Part shown: piece after piece, positions 7,130-7,754 of the stretch
Layout of the letters: every line of letters begins with the position of its first letter
Numbering within the stretch: position 1 is the stretch's first letter
Origin: JAMWZF01 sp041628615
GTDB taxonomy: Bacteria > Pseudomonadota > Alphaproteobacteria > Rhodobacterales > Rhodobacteraceae
Reading direction: 5' to 3'
Length of the DNA: 7,754 nucleotides
Assembly: GCA_041628615.1 (NCBI GenBank)
Contig: JBFKOW010000158.1
Span: 1 to 7,754, forward strand
The notes under the pieces: model-generated
Databases searched by the model: none
What the model saw: the letters and a program-made list of their open reading frames with translations, nothing else
Told to the model about the DNA's origin: nothing
Program-made: the position numbers and the translations under genes

Positions 7130-7754
7130 CCGATCCGCTGCCGCCGCTGCGCGAGGTGATCGCCCGGCACGGGTTGTCGGCGAAGAAGGCGCTGGGGCAG
7201 AATTTCCTGCTCGACCTGAACCTGACCTCCAAGATCGCCCGGCAGGTGCCCGACCTCGCCGGATCGGACGTGCTCGAGATCGGGCCGGGCCCCGGCGGGC
7301 TGACGCGCGGCCTGCTCTCCGAGGGCGCGCGCCGGGTGCTCGCGGTGGAAAAGGACGCCCGCTGCCTGCCGGCGCTGGCCGAGATCGAGGCCGCCTTTCC
7401 GGGCCGGCTCACGGTGATCCACGGCGACGCGCTCGAGATCGACCCGCTGGCGCACCTGACGCCGCCGATCCGGGTGGCGGCCAACCTGCCCTACAACATC
7501 GGTACCGAACTGCTGGTCCGCTGGCTGACCCCGCCGCTCTGGCCGCCGGTCTGGCAAAGCCTGACCCTGATGTTCCAGCGCGAGGTGGCGGACCGGATCG
7601 TCGCACAGCCCGGCGGCAAGGCCTATGGCCGGCTCGCGGTGCTGGCCCAGTGGCGCGCCGAGGCGCGGATCGTGATGACCCTGCCGGCGCGGGCCTTCAC
7701 GCCGCCGCCGAAGGTCGATTCGGCGGTGGTGCAGGTCGAGGCCCTGCCCGAGCC
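7126..7754 (+). CDS. rsmA: 16S rRNA (A1518/A1519) dimethyltransferase RsmA/KsgA, 3' end cut by window
   Basis: RsmA uses S-adenosylmethionine to dimethylate two adjacent adenosines in the loop of helix 45 of 16S rRNA, a late step in 30S subunit assembly; loss of the enzyme gives kasugamycin resistance in E. coli. The first 209 codons are present and the frame is open to the window end. Motifs seen are the N-terminal ALGQNFLLD (Q25-N26-F27), which contacts the cofactor, the Rossmann glycine motif EIGPGPGGLT starting at E51, the acidic EKDAR turn that follows, the catalytic NLPYN at 120-124, and FTPPPKVDSAVV near the end. Family members are about 270-290 residues, so roughly the last quarter is missing. 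The ATG overlaps the pdxA stop (ATGA), and the bases before it are GCGGCG repeats with no Shine-Dalgarno, so coupling to pdxA translation is likely. It sits after pdxA as in E. coli, where apaG and apaH follow. Confidence 0.97.
   Translation, partial: MTDPLPPLREVIARHGLSAKKALGQNFLLDLNLTSKIARQVPDLAGSDVLEIGPGPGGLTRGLLSEGARRVLAVEKDARCLPALAEIEAAFPGRLTVIHGDALEIDPLAHLTPPIRVAANLPYNIGTELLVRWLTPPLWPPVWQSLTLMFQREVADRIVAQPGGKAYGRLAVLAQWRAEARIVMTLPARAFTPPPKVDSAVVQVEALPE

Noticed and set aside
7279..7305. Near-palindromic GC-rich run around GGGCCGGGCCCCGGC that could form a hairpin.
   Set aside because: It encodes the conserved GPGPGG cofactor motif of RsmA; the symmetry follows from Gly/Pro codons, and there is no T tract or gene boundary to suggest a terminator.

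Overview
The window is a GC-rich (roughly 70% by eye), densely packed chromosomal segment from an alphaproteobacterium, most likely of the Rhodobacteraceae. The evidence is strong G/C bias at third codon positions, the gene order, and protein features I associate with that family, such as the LptF start near ARFDRYILSQLMVLFG, the LptD CxxC segment and the SCGEPAGVGPEI start of PdxA. I see no mobile element, tRNA, rRNA, CRISPR array, prophage gene or compositional island.

Layout. A 5' fragment of pepA (leucyl aminopeptidase) lies on the minus strand at the left edge, and its reading frame runs off the window. A 119-base divergent intergenic region (428-546) follows. It is the only non-coding stretch of any size, and no gap exceeds 300 bases. 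From 547 to the right edge all genes are on the plus strand in one tight run: lptF, lptG, lptD, surA, pdxA and rsmA (the last cut by the window end). Four of the five junctions are 4-base ATGA stop/start overlaps. Only lptD-surA has a real gap, of 40 bases.

How the genes work together. LptF and LptG are the inner-membrane subunits of the LptB2FG ABC extractor, which pulls lipopolysaccharide from the inner membrane. LptD is the outer-membrane barrel that inserts it into the cell surface. SurA is the periplasmic chaperone that helps barrels such as LptD fold. So both ends of the LPS export bridge and a folding factor for one end are co-transcribed. The genes lptA, lptB, lptC and lptE are not here. 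The last two genes are metabolic and translational housekeeping: PdxA (vitamin B6 synthesis) and RsmA (dimethylation of 16S rRNA).

I looked for an undescribed system and did not find one; this is a conserved housekeeping locus. The points worth a second look are the chain of overlaps (two lacking any Shine-Dalgarno), a His-to-Glu change in the SurA parvulin motif, the LptD cysteine layout, a pair of similar GGCTAG promoter-like elements in the divergent region, and the joining of gene blocks that are separate in E. coli.
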